DNA of 64,000 nucleotides from Hoeflea_A sp039025395 (GTDB taxonomy: Bacteria; Pseudomonadota; Alphaproteobacteria; Rhizobiales; Rhizobiaceae), in NCBI GenBank assembly GCA_039025395.1, contig JBCCOK010000028.1:4963-68962 (forward strand), given 5' to 3'. Under the pieces are notes generated by a model that was not told where the DNA came from, searched no databases, and was given only the letters and a program-made list of their open reading frames with translations. The translations under genes were made by a program, and so were the position numbers. Positions 45,273-54,845 of the stretch are shown piece after piece. Positions within the stretch are counted from its first letter, which is position 1, and every line of letters starts with the position of its first letter.

Positions 45273-45287
45273 GGTGACGATGTCACC
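45273..45287. promoter_or_regulatory. Inverted repeat upstream of the DUF2892 gene
   Basis: GGTGAC-GAT-GTCACC, perfect 6-bp arms. It lies between the DUF2892 gene and the end of the Crp/Fnr-type gene, and does not match the TTGA-N6-TCAA boxes, so it may serve another regulator. Confidence 0.35.
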
Positions 45288-45325
45288 AAGAACCGGCTGC
45301 GTCACTTCGGACCCGATCTCAGCGT

Positions 45326-46006
45326 CTAATCACCCGCGGATCTTGCCAGTCGTTCAAGTCCGGCTCGGCTGATCAGGCGAACCTCTCCGCGCGATTGTTC
45401 GATCCACCTCCGGCGTTGAAATTCGCCTAGAATCCGGGAAACCACTTCCCTCGCGGTTCCGAGTTCCGTGCCGAGAACCTGATGGGTGGCATGAACGGTG
45501 CCAGTGTCATCAGCCAGCTCCAGCAACCGCGATGCAAGACGGACGTCCATGCGCTGGAAAACGATGTCGTCAATCAGTGTGAACAGATCGATGATACGGC
45601 GCGAATAGGCGCTGAAAATAAAGTCGCGAAAGTCACGCGATCTGGCCGCCAGATCGTCAAATGTCGCGCGCGGAATCGCGACGGCCGTTACGTCGGTTTC
45701 AGCCACCCCGTCGGCGGAGTAATCCTCCAATGCGAGCATACAGGCCGTGGTCAGCACGCAGCTTTCGCCGGCGTGGACGCGATACAGAAACACTTCGCGG
45801 CCGGTTGCCGACCGCTGCTGCACCCGCACGGTGCCGTCCATCAGCAACAGCAGATTATCGGCCGTCTGCCCGGGCTCGAAGATCTGCGTGCCTGCCGGAA
45901 AAGACAGGATCTGGCTCCCTTTGACAAGTTCCTCCTGAAGCTCGGCTGGCAGCCTCTTCAGGCCCTGGAAGCGCTCGATCCAGTTGTCTTCAATCTGCAT
46001 TTGCAA
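45326..46006 (-). CDS. Crp/Fnr-family regulator, second copy
   Basis: 226 residues: N-terminal beta-roll (FPAGTQIFEPGQTADNLLLLMDGTV) and C-terminal winged helix GTELGTAREVVSRILGEFQ with Glu-x-x-Ser-Arg, again an FNR-type recognition helix. No Fe-S Cys cluster at the N-terminus. It is the second such regulator in the island; together they may share or compete for the boxes. Upstream of the DUF2892 gene on the same strand, 110 bp apart. Confidence 0.88.
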   Translation of the reverse strand: MQMQIEDNWIERFQGLKRLPAELQEELVKGSQILSFPAGTQIFEPGQTADNLLLLMDGTVRVQQRSATGREVFLYRVHAGESCVLTTACMLALEDYSADGVAETDVTAVAIPRATFDDLAARSRDFRDFIFSAYSRRIIDLFTLIDDIVFQRMDVRLASRLLELADDTGTVHATHQVLGTELGTAREVVSRILGEFQRRRWIEQSRGEVRLISRAGLERLARSAGD

Positions 46007-46266
46007 CGTACCCGCAACACCCCATGTGAAAACGCGAACCGCAACACAACGCCGTGCTCTCGGATCTTCGCGAGCCTGTTTGTATCAGAAGAGACAAACG
46101 AATCGAACGGCTGTGGTCGGAGCGGGTGAAGACAGTTGGCTTTCACGCAAGGATCGCGCCGATGCGTTAAAGCGGGCGCTTGCTCAGTGTGACGAACGGG
46201 CATGGATGCGCCGGTGGTTCTGCCGGATTGAACCAAGCGGAAGCTGCTCGTCGCTGCAGGCCGAGT

Positions 46267-47259
46267 TCATTCTGGCACGCAGATTTCCTCACGCATCATC
46301 GCGCGAACCGTTCGCGCGGTCAGCGCAATGATGATTAGGCAAAGCAGTCCAAGCAGCGCAAAACCAAGCATTTCATGAAATGCTGAACCGGAAAGGTCGG
46401 CAAAGCGGAAACTGGCTGTGGTAATCGCAGCCATGGGAAAGGAAAGGGCCCAGAACGAGAGCGCGAAAGGCAGTTTAAGCAACGCCGGTCCCTGCACTGC
46501 GACGAGTGCAAGGAAGAAGTAACCGCAATTGATCAGCACCCGGGCGAGGGCGTCGAGTTCGCCGCCGTTGAGTTGCAGCCAGGCCAGAAAAGCGACCGCC
46601 GGCGGCGCAATCAGTATGACCAGTGTCGGCCGCAGCTTTCCAGGCAGCGGATCGTGGAAGATAAGCCGGTTGAACACAAGTGTCGCCAGAATGATCCAGA
46701 ACAAAATGCCGACGGAAAGGAAATACCAGCTGATTTCGATATAGCCGAGCGGCACACCTGCGAGCGGGACGATGACATTGCCGACTGCAGGTATAAACCA
46801 GGCTGGCGACAGTTGGGCGGTTACAAAGGCGCGATGCGAGATCCAGGCCGAAATGACGACGATCGTCAGTATCGCCTGAGCCAGAGCGCCGACGCTCCAA
46901 AGGATGTGAGCGGTTTGCGGATGGGTTTCGCGGATGAGTGTCGCGAACAGCAGGATCGAAATGCTGATCGCGGGAAAGAAAGCGAGCCGTACCGGATGGT
47001 TCCACTCCTCAACCATGGCCGCGGGATAGCGGATTGCCTTCAGTAAAGTGACTCCCAGCAAAGCGACCAGAACAAGGGCGGCAACAATGCCCACGCCATA
47101 GGAGAGGCCGTGAAATCCGCTAGCCCGCAGTGCCAGCCCAAGACCAAGAACGCCCATGCTTGCACCGAAGAAGCTGACCGGAAAATGCTCAAGCCGTGAA
47201 ATCGATTGTTCTGCACTGGCCTCATCCGAGTACACGATGTCTGGTCCTTTCAACCTCAT
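46267..47259 (-). CDS. TehA/SLAC1-family anion channel / tellurite-resistance transporter
   Basis: The ATG at 47259 follows AAAGGG by 6 bp; 330 residues, close to the family length. About ten membrane segments, beginning LEHFPVSFFGASMGVLGLGLAL, the typical family N-terminus, then AMVEEWNHPVRLAFFP. Members pass small anions or C4-dicarboxylates and can confer tellurite tolerance. The frame is open further upstream without family resemblance. Confidence 0.85.
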   Translation of the reverse strand: MRLKGPDIVYSDEASAEQSISRLEHFPVSFFGASMGVLGLGLALRASGFHGLSYGVGIVAALVLVALLGVTLLKAIRYPAAMVEEWNHPVRLAFFPAISISILLFATLIRETHPQTAHILWSVGALAQAILTIVVISAWISHRAFVTAQLSPAWFIPAVGNVIVPLAGVPLGYIEISWYFLSVGILFWIILATLVFNRLIFHDPLPGKLRPTLVILIAPPAVAFLAWLQLNGGELDALARVLINCGYFFLALVAVQGPALLKLPFALSFWALSFPMAAITTASFRFADLSGSAFHEMLGFALLGLLCLIIIALTARTVRAMMREEICVPE

Positions 47260-47490
47260 ACGTCCCTTTGACACTTCAGCGAGGAACGCATCACCGACTA
47301 CAGCAAAAACTGCGACAAACGACGACAAAGTCAAATCTATCGAGCCAACAGATCCAGCCTCTTTCGCCGATGTCGAATGCGCCCGACAATTCCTGCCACA
47401 GGATAGGAGAATCGACGGTGACATGGTCACCAAGGACGATGCCGCCAAAACAAGCCTGAAAGATCACCGCCGCTTGAGTGCCGCCACCCC

Positions 47491-48750
47491 TTATCCCATC
47501 AGCGTTCCTGAAACGAGCAGCGCCCCACAGGCCAAGATGCCGCAGTAGGGTATCCACACCGGGACGATGAATGTGCCTTCCGGCGCCGGCTGACCGGACG
47601 ATTTGATGCGGATCAGCGCTGCACATACGGTCATGAAAATCGTCAGCGTGATGACCGAGGTCCATTCGGCCAGTTGTGTGATCGGAAAGGTCAATGCAAG
47701 CAAAAGTACAATTGCCGTTGCCAGCGCCGTAGCATTGACGGGTGCCCGCGTCGCCCCGCTCACCTTTGCAAGAAATGCTGGCAGCGATCCACGTTTCGCC
47801 AACCCGTAAAGCACCCGGGCGGCCATGAGGATCTGCACGATGATGCCGTTTACCGTTGCGACAATCGCAATCAGCGTGATCGACAGGGGCGACAACCCCG
47901 TGGTCGCGGAAAAGACCAGCGCCAGCGGTGCCTCGGTGGCTGTGATTTCATCGGCCGGAACCGAGGCCAGCGCGGCGATGGCGACAGCGACATAGATCGA
48001 CAGGCTCAGTGCCAGCGTAATGAAGATGCCGCGCGACAGGTTCTTTTGCGGATTGATCGTTTCCTCGGCAATCGAGGGAATATCTTCAAAGCCGATAAAG
48101 GCGAAGAACGCCAGCAGGCTGGAACTGATGATGCCGAACCAGATTACGGATGAAAAGGACGGCGGAACGGATTTCACCACCTGACCGGCAAGGTCTGCCC
48201 CGGTCACCGCCGACCCGATGATAATGGCAAGAAGGCCGCTGACTTCGATGAGCGTCAAAAGTCCTGCCAGACCGATCGACTCGCGTACTCCGAACCCTGA
48301 TACCAGCCCGGTCGCCAGGATCACAACGACCAGCAATGCGGTTGGCGGCATATCGATGATTTGCAGCAGATAGCCGACAGCGCCATGTGCGATCGCGGCC
48401 GAAGACACGATGCCGACGCTGGCGACGGCAAGACCAACAATGAGAAAGAGATGCCGCGAGCCGAATCCCGCCTCGGCGAAATGCGCCTCGGCTGCGGCAT
48501 AGGGCAAGCGGCCCGTCAATTCGGCATAACAGGCTGCAGGAAAGAGCATCACCAATCCCGCGATCAGGAAGGAAACCGGGGCGAACTCTCCGGCGCGCGC
48601 GATGACCTCGCCGATGAGGACATAAATTCCGGCCCCGACGGTCACACCGAGGCCATAGAATACAACATAAGGCAAGGTCAGTGTGCGCTTGAGCCCCGCG
48701 TGCGGCTGGCTCGTTGCACCTTTTTCTGCGGTTGGCTGCTCCATGATCAC
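47491..48750 (-). CDS. APC-superfamily amino acid / polyamine permease
   Basis: 419 residues with about 12 membrane segments; the N-terminal signature GLGVTVGAGIYVLIGEVI is that of amino acid-polyamine-organocation transporters. A relaxed FixK/FNR box lies 57-70 bp upstream, which places this permease in the same regulon. Substrate unknown. Confidence 0.9.
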   Translation of the reverse strand: MIMEQPTAEKGATSQPHAGLKRTLTLPYVVFYGLGVTVGAGIYVLIGEVIARAGEFAPVSFLIAGLVMLFPAACYAELTGRLPYAAAEAHFAEAGFGSRHLFLIVGLAVASVGIVSSAAIAHGAVGYLLQIIDMPPTALLVVVILATGLVSGFGVRESIGLAGLLTLIEVSGLLAIIIGSAVTGADLAGQVVKSVPPSFSSVIWFGIISSSLLAFFAFIGFEDIPSIAEETINPQKNLSRGIFITLALSLSIYVAVAIAALASVPADEITATEAPLALVFSATTGLSPLSITLIAIVATVNGIIVQILMAARVLYGLAKRGSLPAFLAKVSGATRAPVNATALATAIVLLLALTFPITQLAEWTSVITLTIFMTVCAALIRIKSSGQPAPEGTFIVPVWIPYCGILACGALLVSGTLMG

Positions 48751-48806
48751 CCTTGCTCCGTTCTGGTGATTTTGCCGCAGTCTCTCAGGTCGTTGCCAGA
48801 GGCAAT

Positions 48807-48820
48807 TTGCGCAAGGTCAA
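48807..48820. promoter_or_regulatory. FixK-type box, relaxed match (APC permease gene)
   Basis: TTGC-GCAAGG-TCAA on the plus strand, fitting TTG(A/C)-N6-(T/G)CAA; centre 63 bp before the ATG at 48750, giving a leader of about 22 nt. Confidence 0.55.
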
Positions 48821-48826
48821 TTGGAC

Positions 48827-50476
48827 CTATTCATCGGTATGAAACATGGTTGCCTGCACAATCGCTATTGTAATGAGCGGTGCGAGGACCGCTGTCGCCG
48901 CGACGACGATGAGCAGCCCGCCAAGCGAGCCATAATCGGCCTGAACAACGATCTCGCCGGTTATGCGATCGCGTACTTCGCGGCTCACGATGAAGATCTC
49001 GTTGAGGTACTTTGTCAACAGGCTGCTTGCCGAGAGTGCCAGATTGGTGAACGACGCCATGACCGCGAAGAAAGTCGCTTTCAGTTCGTAAGGTGCGTTC
49101 TTGGCAATCCAGGCAAGCATCGGGATCATTGCAATCTGGCCGAGCGGCGATTCCACAGCCGTGTCCATGACTGCGATGAATCGGGCATCCACCACGCCGC
49201 CGGTCAGCGGAGCTGTCCAGTGGTGAAGGCCGAAATAGAGGCCTATGTTGGGCAAGGACAAGATCCCTGCCGCAATCGTCAGGAGGATGACGATATCGGT
49301 AATGGTTTTCGATGCAATCAACGGCCGCAGGATGATCATACCGGCAAGCGTCAGGATCGACGTGATGAGGGACAGCACCGAAAGGAACTGCTGGTCGAAT
49401 CCGAGCACATCGATCTCGAACCATGTGGCGCCGGCGCCCGGCAGCGGTACGGCGCGAAACACAAAGATGATGATCGCGGTGCCGATCAGGGCGCGAGCCC
49501 TGTCAGGTTCAAGGGCGGTAAGAAGCTGACGCATCAAAAGCAGGACAATCGCCATTGATCCGACGAACACGATCTCCTGCGAGAACGTCACGCGAGAAAG
49601 ACCGATAGCCAGCGTCAGGACAACAAAGGCTGCGCCGCCGACGAAATACCAGTAGTTGGGCTTTGCGGGTTCCGATGGCCGGTCGACCATGGCGTCGATA
49701 GCGTCCTCGTGATGACCTTGGAGGCGCAGCGCCGCCCGGCGCCTGCCTTTGAGGACGCCAGCCAGGAGCACGCCCGATATCGATATGAGCGGGATCGCCA
49801 GCGCCATCACATAGATGCGCGCATAGATGCCGCTCTTTTCATCCTGCGACATCTGCTCGACACCCTCGAACATGAATATGTTGAGCAGCGCGACTGCAAC
49901 GAAACCGCTGATCAGTGCCACCCGCCCGAGTGTCTGCATCGTTGTGTGAAGCGCTTTCGTTTCGGCTTCGCCGATTTCGCGACCGTCTGGCGCGTGGCGC
50001 GGAACGGCTTCGACAGACATCGCGTCGGCAACCGAATCCTGCACGACATAGCCGCTTGGCGCCAGAATGACACTCAGCACATACCAGGCCGAAATGGGCA
50101 TGATCGCCGCCATCTGATCGGTACGTGTGATCAACGCGAACATGATCATCAGGCTGCAGGTGACGAGGCCCGCACCCACATAGACGAGCAGCGCCTTGCG
50201 GCGCCAGATGAGATCGACCAGATGGCCGAGCGGCATTTTCAACGCCCAGGGAATGCCCGCCCAGAAGGCAAGGCCGGCAAGGAAAGAGGCCGAAAGGCCA
50301 AGATACTCCTTGACGAAAAAGGTGCCGACAATGCCGGTCAATCCGGAGATGCCTGCGGCGAAGTAGACCATAAGCGGCGGAAGATATGACCAGCGAAACT
50401 GGCGGAAAAGATCCACCAGGATTGCGTCTGCCAACCGCCGCGACATCCGCGGTTTAGCGACTGCGTGGCTATTCAT
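48827..50476 (-). CDS. BT1 / folate-biopterin-type MFS transporter
   Basis: From the ATG at 50476 (ATG AAT AGC CAC) the product is 549 residues. MFS-like with about 12-14 membrane segments, starting LVDLFRQFRWSYLPPLMVYF and GIVGTFFVKEYLGLSA; this pattern belongs to the BT1 family (folate/biopterin transporters in protists), also present in alphaproteobacteria. Its start overlaps the stop of the upstream kinase gene, so both are coupled. Function outside folate transport is possible. Confidence 0.8.
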   Translation of the reverse strand: MNSHAVAKPRMSRRLADAILVDLFRQFRWSYLPPLMVYFAAGISGLTGIVGTFFVKEYLGLSASFLAGLAFWAGIPWALKMPLGHLVDLIWRRKALLVYVGAGLVTCSLMIMFALITRTDQMAAIMPISAWYVLSVILAPSGYVVQDSVADAMSVEAVPRHAPDGREIGEAETKALHTTMQTLGRVALISGFVAVALLNIFMFEGVEQMSQDEKSGIYARIYVMALAIPLISISGVLLAGVLKGRRRAALRLQGHHEDAIDAMVDRPSEPAKPNYWYFVGGAAFVVLTLAIGLSRVTFSQEIVFVGSMAIVLLLMRQLLTALEPDRARALIGTAIIIFVFRAVPLPGAGATWFEIDVLGFDQQFLSVLSLITSILTLAGMIILRPLIASKTITDIVILLTIAAGILSLPNIGLYFGLHHWTAPLTGGVVDARFIAVMDTAVESPLGQIAMIPMLAWIAKNAPYELKATFFAVMASFTNLALSASSLLTKYLNEIFIVSREVRDRITGEIVVQADYGSLGGLLIVVAATAVLAPLITIAIVQATMFHTDE

Positions 50477-52049
50477 CGTATCCGCGCATGACGACACCGC
50501 CGGGCAAACCGGCATCTGCGTCTGGACGTGCAACCAGCCGACCTGTCACCTCGACAGCGTCGCTGAGCGGACCGGCCGTCCGAATCCGAATCCAGTCAAT
50601 ATCGCCCATATCGGACGTTGCTTGCCGGCGGGCCACGGCGGCGTCCGCATCGGACGCGCCCTTTTTCCGTTTTGTTACGCGCTCGACACGTGTTTCTGTC
50701 TCCGCTTCCAACCATAGTCCCAAGAAGGGGCGACCCATATCTGTTGCCAGCCGCTCTACGAGTGCCCGTTCATGCGGAGCACTGTAGACCGCATCAACAA
50801 TGACGGCGTGTCCGGCCGCCAGCGCCATGCGCGCCTTGCGGCGTAGCGCCGCATAGACTTTTGCGGTGACAGAGGCTCCGTAGGCCTTCTCGTTCAGCCG
50901 CGTCACGGCATTGACGCCGAACAGGGCCTTGCGCTCCAGATCGCTGCGCAGATGGATTGCGCCGGGAAAAGCGCCGATATCCGGGGCCACGGCGCGCGCA
51001 ATCGTTGTTTTGCCACTCCCCGAAAGCCCGCCCACGGCGACCAGACAGGCTAGCCGCGGCGTGAGGAAACTGTTTGCCTGGCGCAGAAACAGGATACCGT
51101 CTTCGATCAGGGGCTGCGGGTCGTCCTGAAACGGCGCTGTCTGGATATCGACCATGGCCCTTATGGCTGCCCGGATGGCCAGAAAAAGCGGCAGGCTTGA
51201 AAGGGCGCTGAGATGAGCCTCCGCGCCCGTCGCGTTCAGATAGGCGTTCAACACACGGTTGGCAGCCCCATGGAGTTGGCGATGCTCCAGATCCATCAGG
51301 AGAAAGGCAAGATCGTAAAGTACATCGCAAGTGCCGAGCCTTTCATCGAATTCAAGGGCGTCGATCGGCGTCGGGACACCTTTCCAGATGACAATGTTGC
51401 GCAGATGCAGGTCGCCATGACAGCGTCGCACCCAGTTCATCGCGGTTCGTTCATCCAAGTGCCGGCGCTGCGCGCCGTGCGCATTGCGTGCACCGTCCAA
51501 AAACTGTTCGACCGGCGACCCGCCGATGAGATCCGTCATGCCGCTCAGCACGCGGTCGAGTTCGTCGATTATATCGCCGATCAGGGCGCTGCCGAGAAGG
51601 TCGGCGGGCGGGGTTTCGCGGTGATACTTTGCAACGGAGGTACCCATTTCGTCCGCCAGGGCGTCGTCGATGAGCCCCCGGTCGGCCATACGCGACATCT
51701 CTGCCTCGGCAGGAAAGCGGCGCATGCGCAAAACCCACTCGATAGGCATTCCGCTGCCGTCGATTTCAAGCGCTCCATTGTCTTGTTGCGTGATCGCCAC
51801 GACATCGCGGTAAAGACCCGGAGCAGCAGGCGCGTTCAACTCCAACTCACGAAGCAGAAGCGCCTTGCGCCGCTCCAGAGTGGAGGCATCCATGTAATCG
51901 TAACGCACGGCGCGTTTGATTTTGAGCGCTTCCTCTGAGTGGAGGAAAACAAGCGCGGCGTGGGTCTGAACAACCTCGTCGGCTGTCGAGTGACCATTCG
52001 AACCGTGGGATTTGAGAAATGCGGTGACGGCGTCCTGGCTATCCGGCAT
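50469..52049 (-). CDS. APH-like kinase fused to P-loop kinase domain
   Basis: 526 residues in two parts. Residues 1-330 are aminoglycoside phosphotransferase-like with the catalytic RRCHGDLHLRNIV and DALEFDERLG. Residues about 335-526 start with Walker A GLSGSGKTTIARAV and resemble a small-molecule or adenylate-type kinase. Homologues of this fusion sit near stress and low-oxygen genes in alphaproteobacteria; the substrate is unknown. Its 3' end overlaps the BT1 transporter gene. Confidence 0.85.
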   Translation of the reverse strand: MPDSQDAVTAFLKSHGSNGHSTADEVVQTHAALVFLHSEEALKIKRAVRYDYMDASTLERRKALLLRELELNAPAAPGLYRDVVAITQQDNGALEIDGSGMPIEWVLRMRRFPAEAEMSRMADRGLIDDALADEMGTSVAKYHRETPPADLLGSALIGDIIDELDRVLSGMTDLIGGSPVEQFLDGARNAHGAQRRHLDERTAMNWVRRCHGDLHLRNIVIWKGVPTPIDALEFDERLGTCDVLYDLAFLLMDLEHRQLHGAANRVLNAYLNATGAEAHLSALSSLPLFLAIRAAIRAMVDIQTAPFQDDPQPLIEDGILFLRQANSFLTPRLACLVAVGGLSGSGKTTIARAVAPDIGAFPGAIHLRSDLERKALFGVNAVTRLNEKAYGASVTAKVYAALRRKARMALAAGHAVIVDAVYSAPHERALVERLATDMGRPFLGLWLEAETETRVERVTKRKKGASDADAAVARRQATSDMGDIDWIRIRTAGPLSDAVEVTGRLVARPDADAGLPGGVVMRGYDE

Positions 52050-52158
52050 CCTCAGCCTCCCGCATACAGCTCGCGGTGCGGATTGTCAGTTCTCCATCGG
52101 TCGGCATCGCGCTGAGGTTTCATGTCGGCAATTCAACATACATGCGGCCGTGTTGGCA

Positions 52159-52172
52159 TTGCGTCAGATCAA
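52159..52172. promoter_or_regulatory. FixK-type box, relaxed match (APH-kinase/BT1 operon)
   Basis: On the minus strand TTGA-TCTGAC-GCAA, fitting TTG(A/C)-N6-(T/G)CAA. Centre 116 bp before the ATG at 52049, so the leader would be about 75 nt, longer than for the other genes. Confidence 0.5.
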
Positions 52173-52231
52173 TTATCGCCTGCGGCAAACAAATGGATGG
52201 AGACGGTTGCGACCAGCGCTTTCTTGCCATG

Positions 52232-54022
52232 TCAGGCGACATGCACGTAATCACCAGGGGCAGGGCCGAGGCTCTGTAAGCCCTTATCTGGCGCACCCAT
52301 CGGTGGCGTAGCTCGAAGTTCGCCGGATCGATTGGCGAGCCAAGTTACCATTTCAGGCCACCACGACCCGGCATGGCACTCATGGCGCAAAAGCCATGCC
52401 TCCGGCTCAATGTAATCCTCGTCTGCCTTCAGCTGTCCGATCCGGTAGCGCCGGTCCTTATGGCCCGGCTCGCTGAGGATGCCGCTGTTGTGGCCTCCCT
52501 TGGTCAGCACAAAGGTCTGCTCCCCGTCGGTGAAGAGCTGTGTTTTGTACACCGACCGCCATGGTGCGATATGATCGCTTTCGGTGGCGACCACAAACAT
52601 CGGTACTGAGATGTCCTTCAACGCGATCATCCGGTCGTCAACCGAAAACCGGCCGGCGCTAAGGCGATTTTCCAGAAACAGGCCGCGCAAATACTCCGAG
52701 TGCATCCGCGCCGGCATTCTTGTGGTATCACCGTTCCAGACCATAATGTCCGTTGGCAAGTCTTCGCAGCCCAGATAGTAGCGGTTGATTGCGCGGTTAT
52801 AGATGAGATCGCCCGCTCGGATAGAGGCAAAGGTGCGCGTCATCTGTGGGCGGTCCAGATAACCCTGTATTCGCATGAGGTCTTCTGCAAAGGCGACCTG
52901 GTTTTCGCCTACAAAGAGAAGCAATTCGCCTGTTTCCGCAAAGTCCACCTGAGCAGCCATCAGGGTAGCGGAGGCAAGACGGTTGTCTCCATCGCGCGCC
53001 ATGGCAGCGGCGGCGATGGCCAAGAGCGTTCCACCCATGCAATAGCCATTGGCGTGAACCCTGGCGTCCGGAACGATCGCATTGATTGCATCAAGCGCGG
53101 CCAAAAGCCCGTTCTTGCGGTAGTCCTCAAGCGACAGAGCGGCCTGGTCCGCCGTTGGATTGCACCACGAAATCATGAAAACGGTGAAACCCTGCCGGAC
53201 CAGGTATCTCACCATCGAGTTGCCCGGAGACAGATCGAGGACATAATATTTCATGATCCATGCCGGGATGAACAGGATCGGCTCGGGCCGCACCTTTTCG
53301 GACTGCGGCGCGTATTGGATCAATTCAAACAGGTCATTTCGAAAGACCACCTCGCCAGGTGTACACGCCAAGTCTTCTCCTATCCTGTAACCCTGCGGAG
53401 CCGGCTTGTGGGACTGGGTCAGGGCTTGAATAAGGTCTTCTCTAAGGTGCTGAGCCCCGTCTATCAGGTTCTGACCCTTGGTTTTCAGGGTCTCTTCGAT
53501 GATTTCCGGGTTCGACCACGGGAAGTTCGACGGCGACATCAGGTCGAGCGCCTGCCTCACTTGAAACCGCGTTCGTTCCGCATCGCCTTCGTCGAGACCG
53601 GGCATGGTCTCGGTTGCAGCATCCCACCAGTCCTCCATGGCAAGGAATCCCTGTTTCCAAAGGCTGAACGGCAGCTCCTGCCACGAGGGATGGGCGAACC
53701 GATTGTCGTGGGCTTTCGGCGTGAATGGCGGCTCGTCCTTGTGCGCCGCCGTATGGGTGGCAAGCTTGCCTGCATTCGTCTGCGACCGTTCAAGCAGCTC
53801 CAGTTGCCGGGATGGTGAGCAGGCTAGCTGAAACGCCCAGCCACTCCAGGCTGCCAGCAACGAGTGGGGCGATACGCCGCCAACCATCTGCGAAAGCGTC
53901 GCCCGTGTTTTCTGGTCCGGCAGCTGGTTGTCATCGTCCGCCGGCCCTGGCGCCGTGGTTCGTTTCCGCAGCGGCTGGGTGGGCGCTTCATCGGTTTGAA
54001 TTTTCTTCCTGCGACGGGCCAT
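52232..54022 (-). CDS. phaC: Class I poly(R)-hydroxyalkanoate synthase
   Basis: 596 residues from the ATG at 54022 (54055 also possible); the frame is open to 54190 without family resemblance. Alpha/beta hydrolase with the synthase nucleophile in the lipase-like box NGYCMGG (Cys instead of Ser), catalytic Asp in ESDHIAPWR, and His in KGGHNSGI. Polymerises hydroxyacyl-CoA to PHA granules. No phasin or PhaA/B nearby. A one-mismatch FixK box lies about 109 bp upstream; PHA storage under oxygen limitation would fit. Confidence 0.9.
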   Translation of the reverse strand: MARRRKKIQTDEAPTQPLRKRTTAPGPADDDNQLPDQKTRATLSQMVGGVSPHSLLAAWSGWAFQLACSPSRQLELLERSQTNAGKLATHTAAHKDEPPFTPKAHDNRFAHPSWQELPFSLWKQGFLAMEDWWDAATETMPGLDEGDAERTRFQVRQALDLMSPSNFPWSNPEIIEETLKTKGQNLIDGAQHLREDLIQALTQSHKPAPQGYRIGEDLACTPGEVVFRNDLFELIQYAPQSEKVRPEPILFIPAWIMKYYVLDLSPGNSMVRYLVRQGFTVFMISWCNPTADQAALSLEDYRKNGLLAALDAINAIVPDARVHANGYCMGGTLLAIAAAAMARDGDNRLASATLMAAQVDFAETGELLLFVGENQVAFAEDLMRIQGYLDRPQMTRTFASIRAGDLIYNRAINRYYLGCEDLPTDIMVWNGDTTRMPARMHSEYLRGLFLENRLSAGRFSVDDRMIALKDISVPMFVVATESDHIAPWRSVYKTQLFTDGEQTFVLTKGGHNSGILSEPGHKDRRYRIGQLKADEDYIEPEAWLLRHECHAGSWWPEMVTWLANRSGELRATPPMGAPDKGLQSLGPAPGDYVHVA

Positions 54023-54124
54023 GTCACTGCCAAACGTTCTGAACGATGTACACATTGGCTGCCTGAGGCTGATCGGCAGACCCTGACCATAATACCACTC
54101 TATGTCAGATGTGAGAGATCGAGA

Positions 54125-54138
54125 TTGACCTGTGTCAC
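54125..54138. promoter_or_regulatory. FixK-type box with one mismatch (phaC)
   Basis: TTGA-CCTGTG-TCAC, last base off. Centre 109 bp before 54022, or 77 bp before the alternative start at 54055. Confidence 0.4.
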
Positions 54139-54377
54139 TTTCAGGCAGTGGTTTGTAGCGCACCGCGATCAAACCCGTCGGTCGGACCATCGAATTTGAA
54201 GGATTGACCGCCGCGCCGAAGGAAGCAGTTTTGTCTATCGGTGCGGCTGTTTGCTATGGCCGGCGGTTCTTTCGCAAATGCTGCGAAGAGTTCAAAACTG
54301 GGCATTCCCCACGCATCTCCGCTGGCAAATTCGTCACTTTCTTGGCGACAACGCCATTGGAAAGCCCATAGCAAAAA
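54139..54377. other. Intergenic stretch between phaC and the DUF2269 gene
   Basis: About 240 bp beyond the phaC promoter box. No coding sequence or repeat recognised. Confidence 0.35.
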
Positions 54378-54845
54378 TCACATCCAAGTCGGCTTTGCCA
54401 CCATCAGCCACGTCGCAGCCAATAAGGGCACAGTGCTGACTAGGCCCCACATCAGCCAACGCCGTGAAAGGGCACGATACTCCGGGCCCACATCTTCAGT
54501 TGAAAACGTCTTTGCCAGACGAGCCTGCTTTATCTGGATGGGAACGATTGCGAAAAGCCAAATCAGACCAGAAAGAACGAAGAAGATTTGGCTCCAGAGC
54601 AGCCATGGTTCGTTTAACGGAAGGTCGGCAAAAATCGCCATGAAATAGCCACTGCCCATGATGAGGACAACGCCCCAAAACGTCATTGACCAATCGGTAT
54701 AGGTCACGAGTTTCTGCGCAAACCCCAACACCACGGGTCGACCGTCGCGATCGGCGAAGAATTTCCAGATAGCGGTTACGGTTATGTTCCCCATCAACAT
54801 GGCTACGCCGGTTATATGCAGGAACTTTGCAACCTCATACATCAT
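54378..54845 (-). CDS. DUF2269-family integral membrane protein
   Basis: 155 residues with four membrane segments (FLHITGVAMLMGNITVTAIW, SMTFWGVVLIMGSGYFM, QIFFVLSGLIWLFAIVP, GLVSTVPLLAATWLMV). The N-terminal KFLHITG and the conserved His and Trp are typical of DUF2269, whose role is unknown but which may relate to haem or electron transport. Confidence 0.8.
   Translation of the reverse strand: MMYEVAKFLHITGVAMLMGNITVTAIWKFFADRDGRPVVLGFAQKLVTYTDWSMTFWGVVLIMGSGYFMAIFADLPLNEPWLLWSQIFFVLSGLIWLFAIVPIQIKQARLAKTFSTEDVGPEYRALSRRWLMWGLVSTVPLLAATWLMVAKPTWM

Noticed and set aside
52700..53818. Long plus-strand open frame inside phaC
   Set aside because: No recognisable domain; it lies wholly over the PHA synthase coding sequence.
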